Positions 8,407-14,580 of a stretch of 23,799 nt of DNA are shown here, piece after piece (the first letter of the stretch is position 1; the number at the start of each line of letters is the position of its first letter). The notes under the pieces are model-generated. The model worked only from the letters and a program-made list of their open reading frames with translations. It was not told where the DNA came from and did not search any database. The position numbers and the translations under genes are program-made. The stretch is taken from positions 1 through 23,799 of the forward strand of contig CALCST010000005.1 in NCBI GenBank assembly GCA_937894065.1, written 5' to 3'. Source of the stretch: an uncultured Parabacteroides sp. GTDB taxonomy: Bacteria; Bacteroidota; Bacteroidia; Bacteroidales; Tannerellaceae.

Positions 8407-8490
8407 ACACAAGGGGACAAGTTGACAAGGGAACAAAGGGGAAAGTCTTATTCCTTGTTAACTTGTCAACTCGTCAACTTGTCAACTACC
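8407..8490. repeat. 8-nt-periodic inverted-repeat element B
   Basis: The left arm is built from ACAAGGGG, ACAAGTTG, ACAAGGGA units, and the right arm from ACTTGTCA, ACTCGTCA, ACTTGTCA units. GACAAGTTGACAAGG (8416-8430) and CCTTGTTAACTTGTC (8453-8467) are complementary at 14 of 15 positions around a 22-nt loop. No T-tract follows. The element fills almost the entire gap between the two neighbouring genes. Confidence 0.75.
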
Positions 8491-8494
8491 TTTT

Positions 8495-8980
8495 ATGTCT
8501 CAAGAAATCGAAAGAAAATTCCTGGTTAAAGGAGACTTTATGCCGGAAGTTTACAATTCACAACGAATTGTGCAAGGTTATATTTGCTCAACTCCGGGCA
8601 GAACCGTAAGAGTGCGTATCCGTGGTGAAAAAGGATATCTTACGATTAAGGGTGCTTCGGATGCTTCGGGGATGAGCCGCTACGAGTTTGAACAGGAAAT
8701 TCCTCTTGCTGATGCCGAGGAATTACTGAAATTATGCGAACCGGGCGCTATCGACAAGGTAAGACATCTTGCCAAACACGGTTCTCATATTTGGGAAATA
8801 GATGTTTTTGCCGGCGACAACGAAGGTTTGGTTGTTGCTGAAATCGAGCTCAAATCGGAAGATGAACCTTTCTCTCTTCCGGAATGGGTTGGCGATGAAG
8901 TGACCGGTGACAGAAAGTATTATAATTCGATGTTGACGAAGGTGCCGTATTGTAAATGGAGGAGTCAAGAAGTTAAGTAG
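8495..8980 (+). CDS. CYTH domain protein (triphosphate tunnel metalloenzyme family)
   Basis: A 161-residue protein carrying the defining EIERKFLV motif at residues 4-11 and the alternating charged strands of a triphosphate tunnel fold: RTVRVRIRGEKGYLTIKG at about 36-53, EIDVFAGDNEGLVVAEIEL at about 120-138. It ends with the conserved DVTGDRKYYN-like stretch (EVTGDRKYYNSML). The size matches the short bacterial NE0496/YgiF-N-type members, which mostly hydrolyse inorganic tripolyphosphate rather than make cAMP. Inorganic triphosphatase is therefore the best guess, with class IV adenylate cyclase less likely. The last six residues (RSQEVK) and the stop codon are encoded by the beginning of repeat element C, so the C-terminus may have been reshaped by that repeat. 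Confidence 0.88.
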   Translation: MSQEIERKFLVKGDFMPEVYNSQRIVQGYICSTPGRTVRVRIRGEKGYLTIKGASDASGMSRYEFEQEIPLADAEELLKLCEPGAIDKVRHLAKHGSHIWEIDVFAGDNEGLVVAEIELKSEDEPFSLPEWVGDEVTGDRKYYNSMLTKVPYCKWRSQEVK

Positions 8981-9029
8981 TCAAGAAGTCAAGAAGATAC
9001 TACTCTACTACTTAACTACTTGACTCCTT
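8960..9029. repeat. 8-nt-periodic inverted-repeat element C
   Basis: Left arm units AGGAGTCA, AGAAGTTA, AGTAGTCA, AGAAGTCA face right arm units ACTACTCT, ACTACTTA, ACTACTTG, ACTCCTTA. Positions 8960-8981 pair with 9007-9028 over 22 bp with one mismatch. The left arm overlaps the last codons and stop of the CYTH gene. No T-tract follows, so termination would be non-canonical. Confidence 0.8.
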
Positions 9030-9062
9030 AATCCTTATTATCAACAACAAACAACAACAATC

Positions 9063-11219
9063 ATGAACAAATTCCTATCAACCATTCTAGCCGCAGCTCT
9101 TTCGCTGCCGGTTTTTGCCGACGAAGGTATGTGGTTGCTGCCATTGCTGAAGCAGCAGAACTTTGCAGAAATGCAGTCGCTCGGCTTGAAGCTTCAGGAT
9201 TATGATGTATATAATCCTAGTGGTGCGTCATTGAAAGATGCAGTAGTTATTTTCGGTGGCGGTTGTACCGGTGAGATTGTGTCGCCGGACGGATTGCTGC
9301 TGACTAATCATCATTGCGGATATGGTGCTATCCAATCGCACAGCACACTGGAACACGATTATCTTACTGATGGTTTCTGGGCTGAATCCAAAGATAAAGA
9401 ACTTCCGAATCCGGGACTTACGGTGACTTTCATTGATAAAATTGAAGACGTAACGGAGTATGTGAAGAAAGAGCTGGAGAAAGACAACGACCCGAACAGC
9501 ATGAACTATCTTTCCCCGAAATATCTCAACGGTCTTGCCAAGGCTAAAGTCGGAGAAAAATTTCTTCAGGACAATCCGGGAACTGAAGTTGAGATAAAGG
9601 CTTTCTATGGCGGAAACCAATATTATATGTTTACAAAGAAGATTTATTCTGATGTTCGCTTGGTTGGCGCTCCGCCTTCTTCTATCGGAAAATTCGGCGC
9701 TGACACAGACAACTGGATGTGGCCGCGACATACGGGTGACTTCTCTGTGTTCCGTGTTTATGCCGACAAAAATGGTAATCCTGCGGAATATTCAGAAAGC
9801 AATGTGCCTTTGCGACCGAAACGCTGGTTCAAGATTTCAATCCGTGGAGTTCAGGAAAATGACTATGCTATGATTATGGGATTCCCGGGAAGAACGAACA
9901 AATATTATACTTCGTGGGAAGTTGCCGAACGACGTGACATTGATAATTCCGTACGTATTAATATACGCGACCTTCGCCAAAAGGCTATGCTTGAGGAAAT
10001 GCTGAAAGATCCTCAGGTGAGAATCCAGTATTCAAGCAAATATGCAGGTTCGGAAAATGCTTACAAAAATTCTATCGGTTCGAATTGGGCTATCAACAAG
10101 CGTAATTTCGAGAAGGTGAAACGCGACGAGCAGGAAGCTCTTCTGGCATGGGCACAGGACAAAGGTGTAACTGAATATAAGGAAGCTCTTTCGGAAATTG
10201 AAAGGATTGTTTCCGAGCGCAAGGATCTGCGTTTCCGCCAGTGGATGCTCAGCGAGGCTTTGATGCGAGGCATAGAGTTTTCTTCAGTTCCGACAAATGT
10301 AGATGCATTGGCTGAATCATTGAAGAACAAATCGGCAGACAAACAACAGCTGATTGACCAGCTTACAAAAGATTTCAACAAATTCTTCAATAAGGATTAT
10401 GCTCCTGATGTGGACCGCAAAATTGCGAAGGTGATGCTTAAGGAATATTGCCGCCTTGTTCCGGCAGAATCCCAACCTTCATATTTCTCTGTAATTAACA
10501 AAGAATACAAAGGAAACATCGATGCCTTTGTTGATGATTTGTTTGAGAAATCTATTTTCGCTTCTGAAGAGAATTATGAGAAATTCCTTTCAAAGCCTTC
10601 GGCAAAGAAGCTACTCAACGACCCGATGGTACTTTTTGCCAAATCTGTTAAGGAAGAATACAAAGCTTTAAATGAAGCTCTCAAAGGTTTTGATGCTGCA
10701 TATAATCTTGCACACCGTACTTATGTGAAGGGTTTGCTGGAAATGGAAAAAGACCAGCCGCACTGGCCGGATGCTAATTTCTCACTTCGTCTGACTTACG
10801 GACAGGTGAAAGGATACAGCCCTCGCGACTGCGACTATTACGGACATCAGACCACTCTGGACGGAGTGATGGAGAAAGAAGACCCGAACAATTGGGAGTT
10901 TGTTGTTTCCGACAGACTTAAGGAATTATACAACAACAAGGATTTTGGCCAGTATGCTATGCCTGACGGACGCATGCCTGTTGCTTTCTGTGCTACGACT
11001 CACACAACCGGAGGTAATTCCGGCAGTCCGGTGATGAATGCTAACGGTGAGCTTATCGGTATAAACTTCGACCGTAACTGGGAAGGTGTCGGCGGTGATA
11101 TCGAATATCTTCCAGACTATCAGCGAAGCATCATTGTTGATATCAGATATGTTCTCTTCCTCATCGACAAATATGGAAAGGCTGGATATTTGTTGGAGGA
11201 GATGGAGATTGAGAAATGA
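9063..11219 (+). CDS. Secreted S46 dipeptidyl-peptidase, DPP11 type (Asp/Glu-specific)
   Basis: A 718-residue serine exopeptidase of family S46 that removes dipeptides from oligopeptide N-termini, likely in the periplasm. The signal peptide (MNKFLSTILAAALSLPVFA) is cleaved near Ala19. The chymotrypsin-like triad is visible as His84 in TNHHCGYGA, Asp226 in RHTGDFSVF and Ser653 in GGNSGSPV; the intervening 270-610 region is the helical lid typical of the family. Residue 671, 18 after the catalytic Ser, is Arg (INFDRNWEG). In Porphyromonas gingivalis the equivalent Arg673 marks DPP11, which cuts after acidic residues at P1, while DPP7 has Gly there. DPP11 specificity is thus inferred from this one diagnostic residue. 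The length equals known members (about 710-720). Peptide use for amino-acid nutrition is the probable role. Confidence 0.93.
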   Translation: MNKFLSTILAAALSLPVFADEGMWLLPLLKQQNFAEMQSLGLKLQDYDVYNPSGASLKDAVVIFGGGCTGEIVSPDGLLLTNHHCGYGAIQSHSTLEHDYLTDGFWAESKDKELPNPGLTVTFIDKIEDVTEYVKKELEKDNDPNSMNYLSPKYLNGLAKAKVGEKFLQDNPGTEVEIKAFYGGNQYYMFTKKIYSDVRLVGAPPSSIGKFGADTDNWMWPRHTGDFSVFRVYADKNGNPAEYSESNVPLRPKRWFKISIRGVQENDYAMIMGFPGRTNKYYTSWEVAERRDIDNSVRINIRDLRQKAMLEEMLKDPQVRIQYSSKYAGSENAYKNSIGSNWAINKRNFEKVKRDEQEALLAWAQDKGVTEYKEALSEIERIVSERKDLRFRQWMLSEALMRGIEFSSVPTNVDALAESLKNKSADKQQLIDQLTKDFNKFFNKDYAPDVDRKIAKVMLKEYCRLVPAESQPSYFSVINKEYKGNIDAFVDDLFEKSIFASEENYEKFLSKPSAKKLLNDPMVLFAKSVKEEYKALNEALKGFDAAYNLAHRTYVKGLLEMEKDQPHWPDANFSLRLTYGQVKGYSPRDCDYYGHQTTLDGVMEKEDPNNWEFVVSDRLKELYNNKDFGQYAMPDGRMPVAFCATTHTTGGNSGSPVMNANGELIGINFDRNWEGVGGDIEYLPDYQRSIIVDIRYVLFLIDKYGKAGYLLEEMEIEK

Positions 11220-11227
11220 TAAATTAG

Positions 11228-11316
11228 GAGTCAAGAAGTTAAGGAGTTAAGGAGTCAAGGAGATACTATCTAACTACTTAACTTCTTGACTTCTTAACTA
11301 CTCAACTTCTTCCTTC
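11228..11316. repeat. 8-nt-periodic inverted-repeat element D between convergent genes
   Basis: The left arm has AGTCAAGA, AGTTAAGG, AGTTAAGG, AGTCAAGG units and the right arm ACTTCTTG, ACTTCTTA, ACTACTCA, ACTTCTTC units. About 19-20 bp (11231-11250 with 11272-11290) can pair with one mismatch and one indel. The right arm continues into the minus-strand gene and encodes its last residues and stop codon. Confidence 0.75.
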
Positions 11317-11825
11317 CTTACCGAAACAAGAAAGAACTGACTCAAGGAATAAATTACTACAAGCAAAACAACTGATTCACTTACCCAAACTTTATTGGAT
11401 TCATGGAAATTGTAATATTCCCCAACCATTGTTCCAGATTCCTGCTCTTCAGATTCTATAAAACTTTGCTCATTATTATACACCTTCATTTCATTCTTGA
11501 TTCTGACATTTGCCTCATTCTGAAAAGTCGGAACTGCAAAATAAGCAGCAGCACTGAAGAAAACAGTTATCAAAACAGATATGAAAAGTTGCTTCAACTT
11601 GTGTGTCCTTCTGTTTATATTCACCTGAAGAAGAAGCCATGCCAGAAGAACGAAATATACACTCTGACCAAGGAGTAATCCCCAGCTATAATTATTGGCA
11701 CTTATACCTTTACTCAAAATGTGTTCATAGAAATCACAAAATCTTCCTGTCATAAGCAACACACCGGCTAATAAGGCAACAAACAGAAGAACCGGATGTT
11801 TCTGCAATGTAATTGGAGTTTTCAT
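11298..11825 (-). CDS. Unknown inner-membrane protein with four predicted helices
   Basis: A 175-residue protein that I do not recognise. Hydrophobic segments lie at about residues 11-27, 48-64, 78-96 and 148-168. A soluble loop of about 50 residues between the third and fourth is rich in Glu and Asn (VRIKNEMKVYNNEQSFIESEEQESG). Basic residues (NINRRTHKLKQ) after the second segment suggest that loop is cytoplasmic, which would place the acidic loop outside. The C-terminal residues EEVE and the TAG stop are read from the right arm of repeat element D. It is a single gene convergent with the dipeptidyl-peptidase and divergent from the dehydrogenase, so context gives no functional hint. Confidence 0.7.
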   Translation of the reverse strand: MKTPITLQKHPVLLFVALLAGVLLMTGRFCDFYEHILSKGISANNYSWGLLLGQSVYFVLLAWLLLQVNINRRTHKLKQLFISVLITVFFSAAAYFAVPTFQNEANVRIKNEMKVYNNEQSFIESEEQESGTMVGEYYNFHESNKVWVSESVVLLVVIYSLSQFFLVSVRKEEVE

Positions 11826-11965
11826 AGGCTTGCTTTTTTACAAAAATAAAAAAAACATTTTCTATATAGACACAAATTATTTGTAAAAATCACCTACCAT
11901 ACAATAATTATAAGTATTTTTATATCACAACATATTAAGATAAATATTTTTACTCCAAGCTTGAT

Positions 11966-12760
11966 ATGAAATACGCATTGATAACAGGAGCATCGTCAGG
12001 AATGGGATTGCATTATGCTCTGCAACTTGCCCTAAAAGGATATGGTATTATTATTGTCAGTAACAGGCATGATGATAATATTATTGCCGCGGATAAGGTG
12101 AGAAATGCTGTTTCCGGCAGTGATGTAAGGATTATTGATGCAGATTTGACTTCTGTATATGCACCAGAATTTATTTACGACACAGTAAAAAAGTGGAACG
12201 TGGAAGTAGATGTGCTGATAAGTAATGCAGGTATCCTTCTTTTCTCAACATTAATCAAAACATCAGCAGCTAATCTTGAACGTATAATAGCACTTCATTG
12301 TCTTGCCCCACTCAAGCTGATACGTCTGTTTGCCGAAGATATGGCAACACGACGACATGGTTATATTCTTATAGTTTCATCTGCTACGGCATGGATGCCC
12401 TATCCTACTATTTCACATTATGCTGCCACAAAAGCTTTTCTGAAAAGTTTCGCCCGTTCACTGTGGTTCGAAATGAGGCGTTATGGTGTTGGAGTCACAA
12501 CAGTATATCCCGGAGCTGTCGATACTCCGTTATATGAACTTTCCCAAAAGAAAAGAAATATTTTGCGTAAACTTGGAGTTATGCAATCTCCGGAGGAAAC
12601 CGTATCTACAGCTCTGAAATGTATGTTCCGAAAAAGGCATAAATGTATTCCGGGTGCGTTCACTAAAATAATTGTTTTATTATGTTCTGTAACTCCATCA
12701 ATCATGTTGCTGCCAATTCTTAATCTTCCTGCAATAAAGAAAATTATGAACAAAGTTTGA
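11966..12760 (+). CDS. Short-chain dehydrogenase/reductase (SDR) family protein
   Basis: A 264-residue NAD(P)-dependent oxidoreductase of the classical SDR family. The cofactor motif TGASSGMG is at residues 7-14 and the NAG structural motif at 87-89. The catalytic Ser139, Tyr152 and Lys156 (YAATK) are all present with the usual spacing, and PGAVDTPLY follows the active site. After about residue 225 the chain becomes basic and then hydrophobic (KIIVLLCSVTPSIMLLPILNLPAI), suggesting membrane attachment at the C-terminus, as in the DltE/17-beta-hydroxysteroid-dehydrogenase-like subgroup. The substrate is unknown; a lipid or sterol-like ketone is possible but unproven. It is a single gene with its own upstream gap of 140 bp. 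Confidence 0.88.
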   Translation: MKYALITGASSGMGLHYALQLALKGYGIIIVSNRHDDNIIAADKVRNAVSGSDVRIIDADLTSVYAPEFIYDTVKKWNVEVDVLISNAGILLFSTLIKTSAANLERIIALHCLAPLKLIRLFAEDMATRRHGYILIVSSATAWMPYPTISHYAATKAFLKSFARSLWFEMRRYGVGVTTVYPGAVDTPLYELSQKKRNILRKLGVMQSPEETVSTALKCMFRKRHKCIPGAFTKIIVLLCSVTPSIMLLPILNLPAIKKIMNKV

Positions 12761-12782
12761 CATACTTTTTTTATAAAATATC

Positions 12783-12813
12783 TTTGATTTTTCGTTTAAT
12801 TATTTTATTTTTG
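12783..12813 (+). promoter_or_regulatory. Consensus Bacteroides promoter
   Basis: TTTG (12783-12786), a 19-bp spacer and TATTTTTG (12806-12813) match the Bacteroides promoter consensus in every defined position. Transcription should start near 12819, leaving a leader of about 130 nt before the ATG at 12948. No known riboswitch was recognised in that leader. Confidence 0.65.
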
Positions 12814-12947
12814 GGTAATATAGGATAGGTATTTTAAAAAGGCTTGAACAAGTTTTGATTTTGCTTTTTTACTTTCTATTTATAAAGGTTGATTCAGTGC
12901 TGATGATATATTTTGAGCTGATTGTCTAACTTCTAAAAATCTGCATT

Positions 12948-14225
12948 ATGAAATCAACTGCCACATCTCTATTTGTTGTTTTTCTTGCATTATTGCTGTC
13001 CGCACCTGTCTTTTCACAGGAAAACAACAACGATTATATCACAATAGAAGGTTCCGTGCGCGACAAAGACAGCCGCAGGAAACTTGAGTTTGTCCACGTT
13101 ACAGTTCCCGGCACATCAATTGGCACAATCACCAACAATGACGGTGAATTTATGCTGAAATTGAAAAAGACGGATAATGTAAATAAAATCATGTTTTCAC
13201 ACATCGGCTATAAGAATATGCCATTTACGGTTGATACCGTAAATATGGCTGATATTGATATTTATCTGACTCCGGCAAGCAAAAATCTGAGTGAGGTCAT
13301 TATCAGAGGTGGTGATGCACGCTTCATTGTTGAAGAAGCTCTGCAGCTTGTGAGCAAGAATTATGCCCAGACCAGCACATTGCAAACCGGATTTTACAGG
13401 GAAACGGCTCAGAAAAGGAGACGTTATATTAACATTTCGGAAGCTGTTATAAATACATATAAAACGGCTTACTCCAATAACAATACATTGCGCGACAGAG
13501 TGCAGGTGCTCAAAGGAAGAAAACTGCTGAGCCCGAAGACTAGTGACACTCTGGCTGTGAAACTGCTTGGCGGACCAACTCTGCCTGTTTTTCTGGATAT
13601 AGTGAAAAATCCGGACCTTCTTCTTGACCCGGAAATCCTGCCTTACTACAGATTTGACATCAAGGAAATAGCATGGTTGAACGAAAGACCGCATTTCGTT
13701 GTTGCTTTCCGTCCACAAGTTGAATTGCCATTTGCTCTGTATAAAGGTCTTCTTTATATCGACCAGGAAAAAATGTCGTTCAGCCGTGCTGAGTTTTCAC
13801 TAGACATGGAAGATATGCTGAAAGCAACCCAGGCTATTCTTCATAAAAAACCGTTCGGACTGAGATTCAAGCCGGTTGAAGTGTCGTTCCTTGTGACATA
13901 TCAGGAAAACAACGGATTCTTGCATCTGAATTATGTCCGGAATGTTATCAGGTTCAAATGCGACTGGAAACGCCGTCTTTTCTCAACCACTTACACAATT
14001 GTTTCGGAAATGGTTGCAACGGACAACAGTGTTGCCAACGAAGGCATTTCCTACAAGGATTCTTTCAAGAAGTCGCATTCTTTGTCCGACGAAGTAGATA
14101 ATTTCGAAGACGAAGATTTCTGGGGTGATTATAATATTATCGAGCCTACGGAATCACTTGAGAATGCTGTTGAGAAACTGAGGAAGCTGAATCTTAAGAA
14201 CTTAGAGAAGCAAAAACAGCTTTAG
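12948..14225 (+). CDS. Secreted CarboxypepD_reg-like domain protein
   Basis: A 425-residue exported protein. The signal peptide is MKSTATSLFVVFLALLLSAP with cleavage near residue 23 (VFS-QE). A CarboxypepD_reg-like beta-sandwich follows at about 30-110: ITIEGSVRDKDSRRKLEFVH, NNDGEFMLKL, VNKIMFSHIGYKN. The remaining 310 residues form the conserved but uncharacterised domain seen in many Bacteroidetes proteins of this build (YAQTSTLQTGFYRETAQKRR, the LYKGLLYIDQEKMSFSRAEF region, FLHLNYVRNVIRFKCDWKRR), and the last 30 are charged and probably helical. No TonB plug or barrel is present, so it is not a receptor; an envelope role is inferred. It is transcribed alone from the promoter at 12783-12813. 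Confidence 0.82.
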   Translation: MKSTATSLFVVFLALLLSAPVFSQENNNDYITIEGSVRDKDSRRKLEFVHVTVPGTSIGTITNNDGEFMLKLKKTDNVNKIMFSHIGYKNMPFTVDTVNMADIDIYLTPASKNLSEVIIRGGDARFIVEEALQLVSKNYAQTSTLQTGFYRETAQKRRRYINISEAVINTYKTAYSNNNTLRDRVQVLKGRKLLSPKTSDTLAVKLLGGPTLPVFLDIVKNPDLLLDPEILPYYRFDIKEIAWLNERPHFVVAFRPQVELPFALYKGLLYIDQEKMSFSRAEFSLDMEDMLKATQAILHKKPFGLRFKPVEVSFLVTYQENNGFLHLNYVRNVIRFKCDWKRRLFSTTYTIVSEMVATDNSVANEGISYKDSFKKSHSLSDEVDNFEDEDFWGDYNIIEPTESLENAVEKLRKLNLKNLEKQKQL

Positions 14226-14236
14226 AGAAACTGAGA

Positions 14237-14324
14237 ATTTTCATCCGAAAGCAATTTGTTTTTCTTTCGGAACAAATTTCATTTTCTTCCGTATGTAATT
14301 GAAATTACTTCCGTAAGTAAATTC
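14237..14324. repeat. Four degenerate 22-nt tandem units
   Basis: Units begin at 14237, 14259, 14281 and 14303, an exact 22-nt period. Each has a T-rich start, CWTYCG at positions 6-11 and mostly AATT at 17-20; neighbouring pairs match at roughly 14-16 of 22 positions. CCGAAAG (14245-14251) pairs with CTTTCGG (14264-14270). TTACTT-CCGT-AAGTAA (14305-14320) is a dyad. The array starts 12 bp after the upstream stop codon. Confidence 0.55.
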
Positions 14325-14376
14325 TATTAGATTTAGATAGTAAAATAAATTAACAAGGCATCAGAGATAATTTGGC

Positions 14377-14464
14377 AAGGTAGGCATCTTTCAAAAAAAA
14401 CACTGCAATGTTTCCAGAAAAAGATGCCTACCTTTTTTGAGGAACACTGCAGTGTTTTGTTTAC
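14377..14464. terminator. Interleaved bidirectional terminator made of four 22-nt units
   Basis: 14-nt modules start at 14377, 14399, 14421 and 14443, each beginning AA and ending TT and each followed by 8 nt. Module 3 is the exact complement of module 1 (AAGGTAGGCATCTT, AAGATGCCTACCTT), and with flanks the stem is 15 bp (14377-14391 with 14420-14434). Module 4 is the perfect palindrome AACACTGCAGTGTT and module 2 differs at one base. On the plus strand the 1:3 hairpin is followed by TTTTTT (14433-14438). On the minus strand the 4:2 hairpin is followed by a T8 tract (complement of 14393-14400). The element sits between convergent genes, so each hairpin could terminate one strand. Confidence 0.7.
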
Positions 14465-14580
14465 AATGATTGTTTTTAAATCCAATCTATTCCATGTATT
14501 TTATTCTCGCTAGTTTCACATTTCTTCAATATTATTGATTATCAGAGAAATCATGTGATCAGAGAACATAATTTAACACA

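Noticed and set aside
9048..9060. Low-complexity CAACAA run before the dipeptidyl-peptidase start
   Set aside because: Short A/C-rich leaders before start codons are common in this phylum and need no special function.
9228..9731. Long open frame antisense to the dipeptidyl-peptidase gene
   Set aside because: It overlaps a strongly conserved S46 gene, shows low-complexity composition typical of antisense frames, and has no motif of its own.
11228..11316. Possible MITE or insertion sequence remnant at the 8-nt repeat elements
   Set aside because: No target-site duplications, constant terminal sequence or transposase remnants are visible, and internal 8-nt periodicity is not a MITE feature.
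14377..14464. Possible CRISPR-like array because of regular spacing
   Set aside because: Repeats are only 14 nt with 8-nt gaps, modules 1 and 3 are inverted complements rather than copies, and no cas gene is present.
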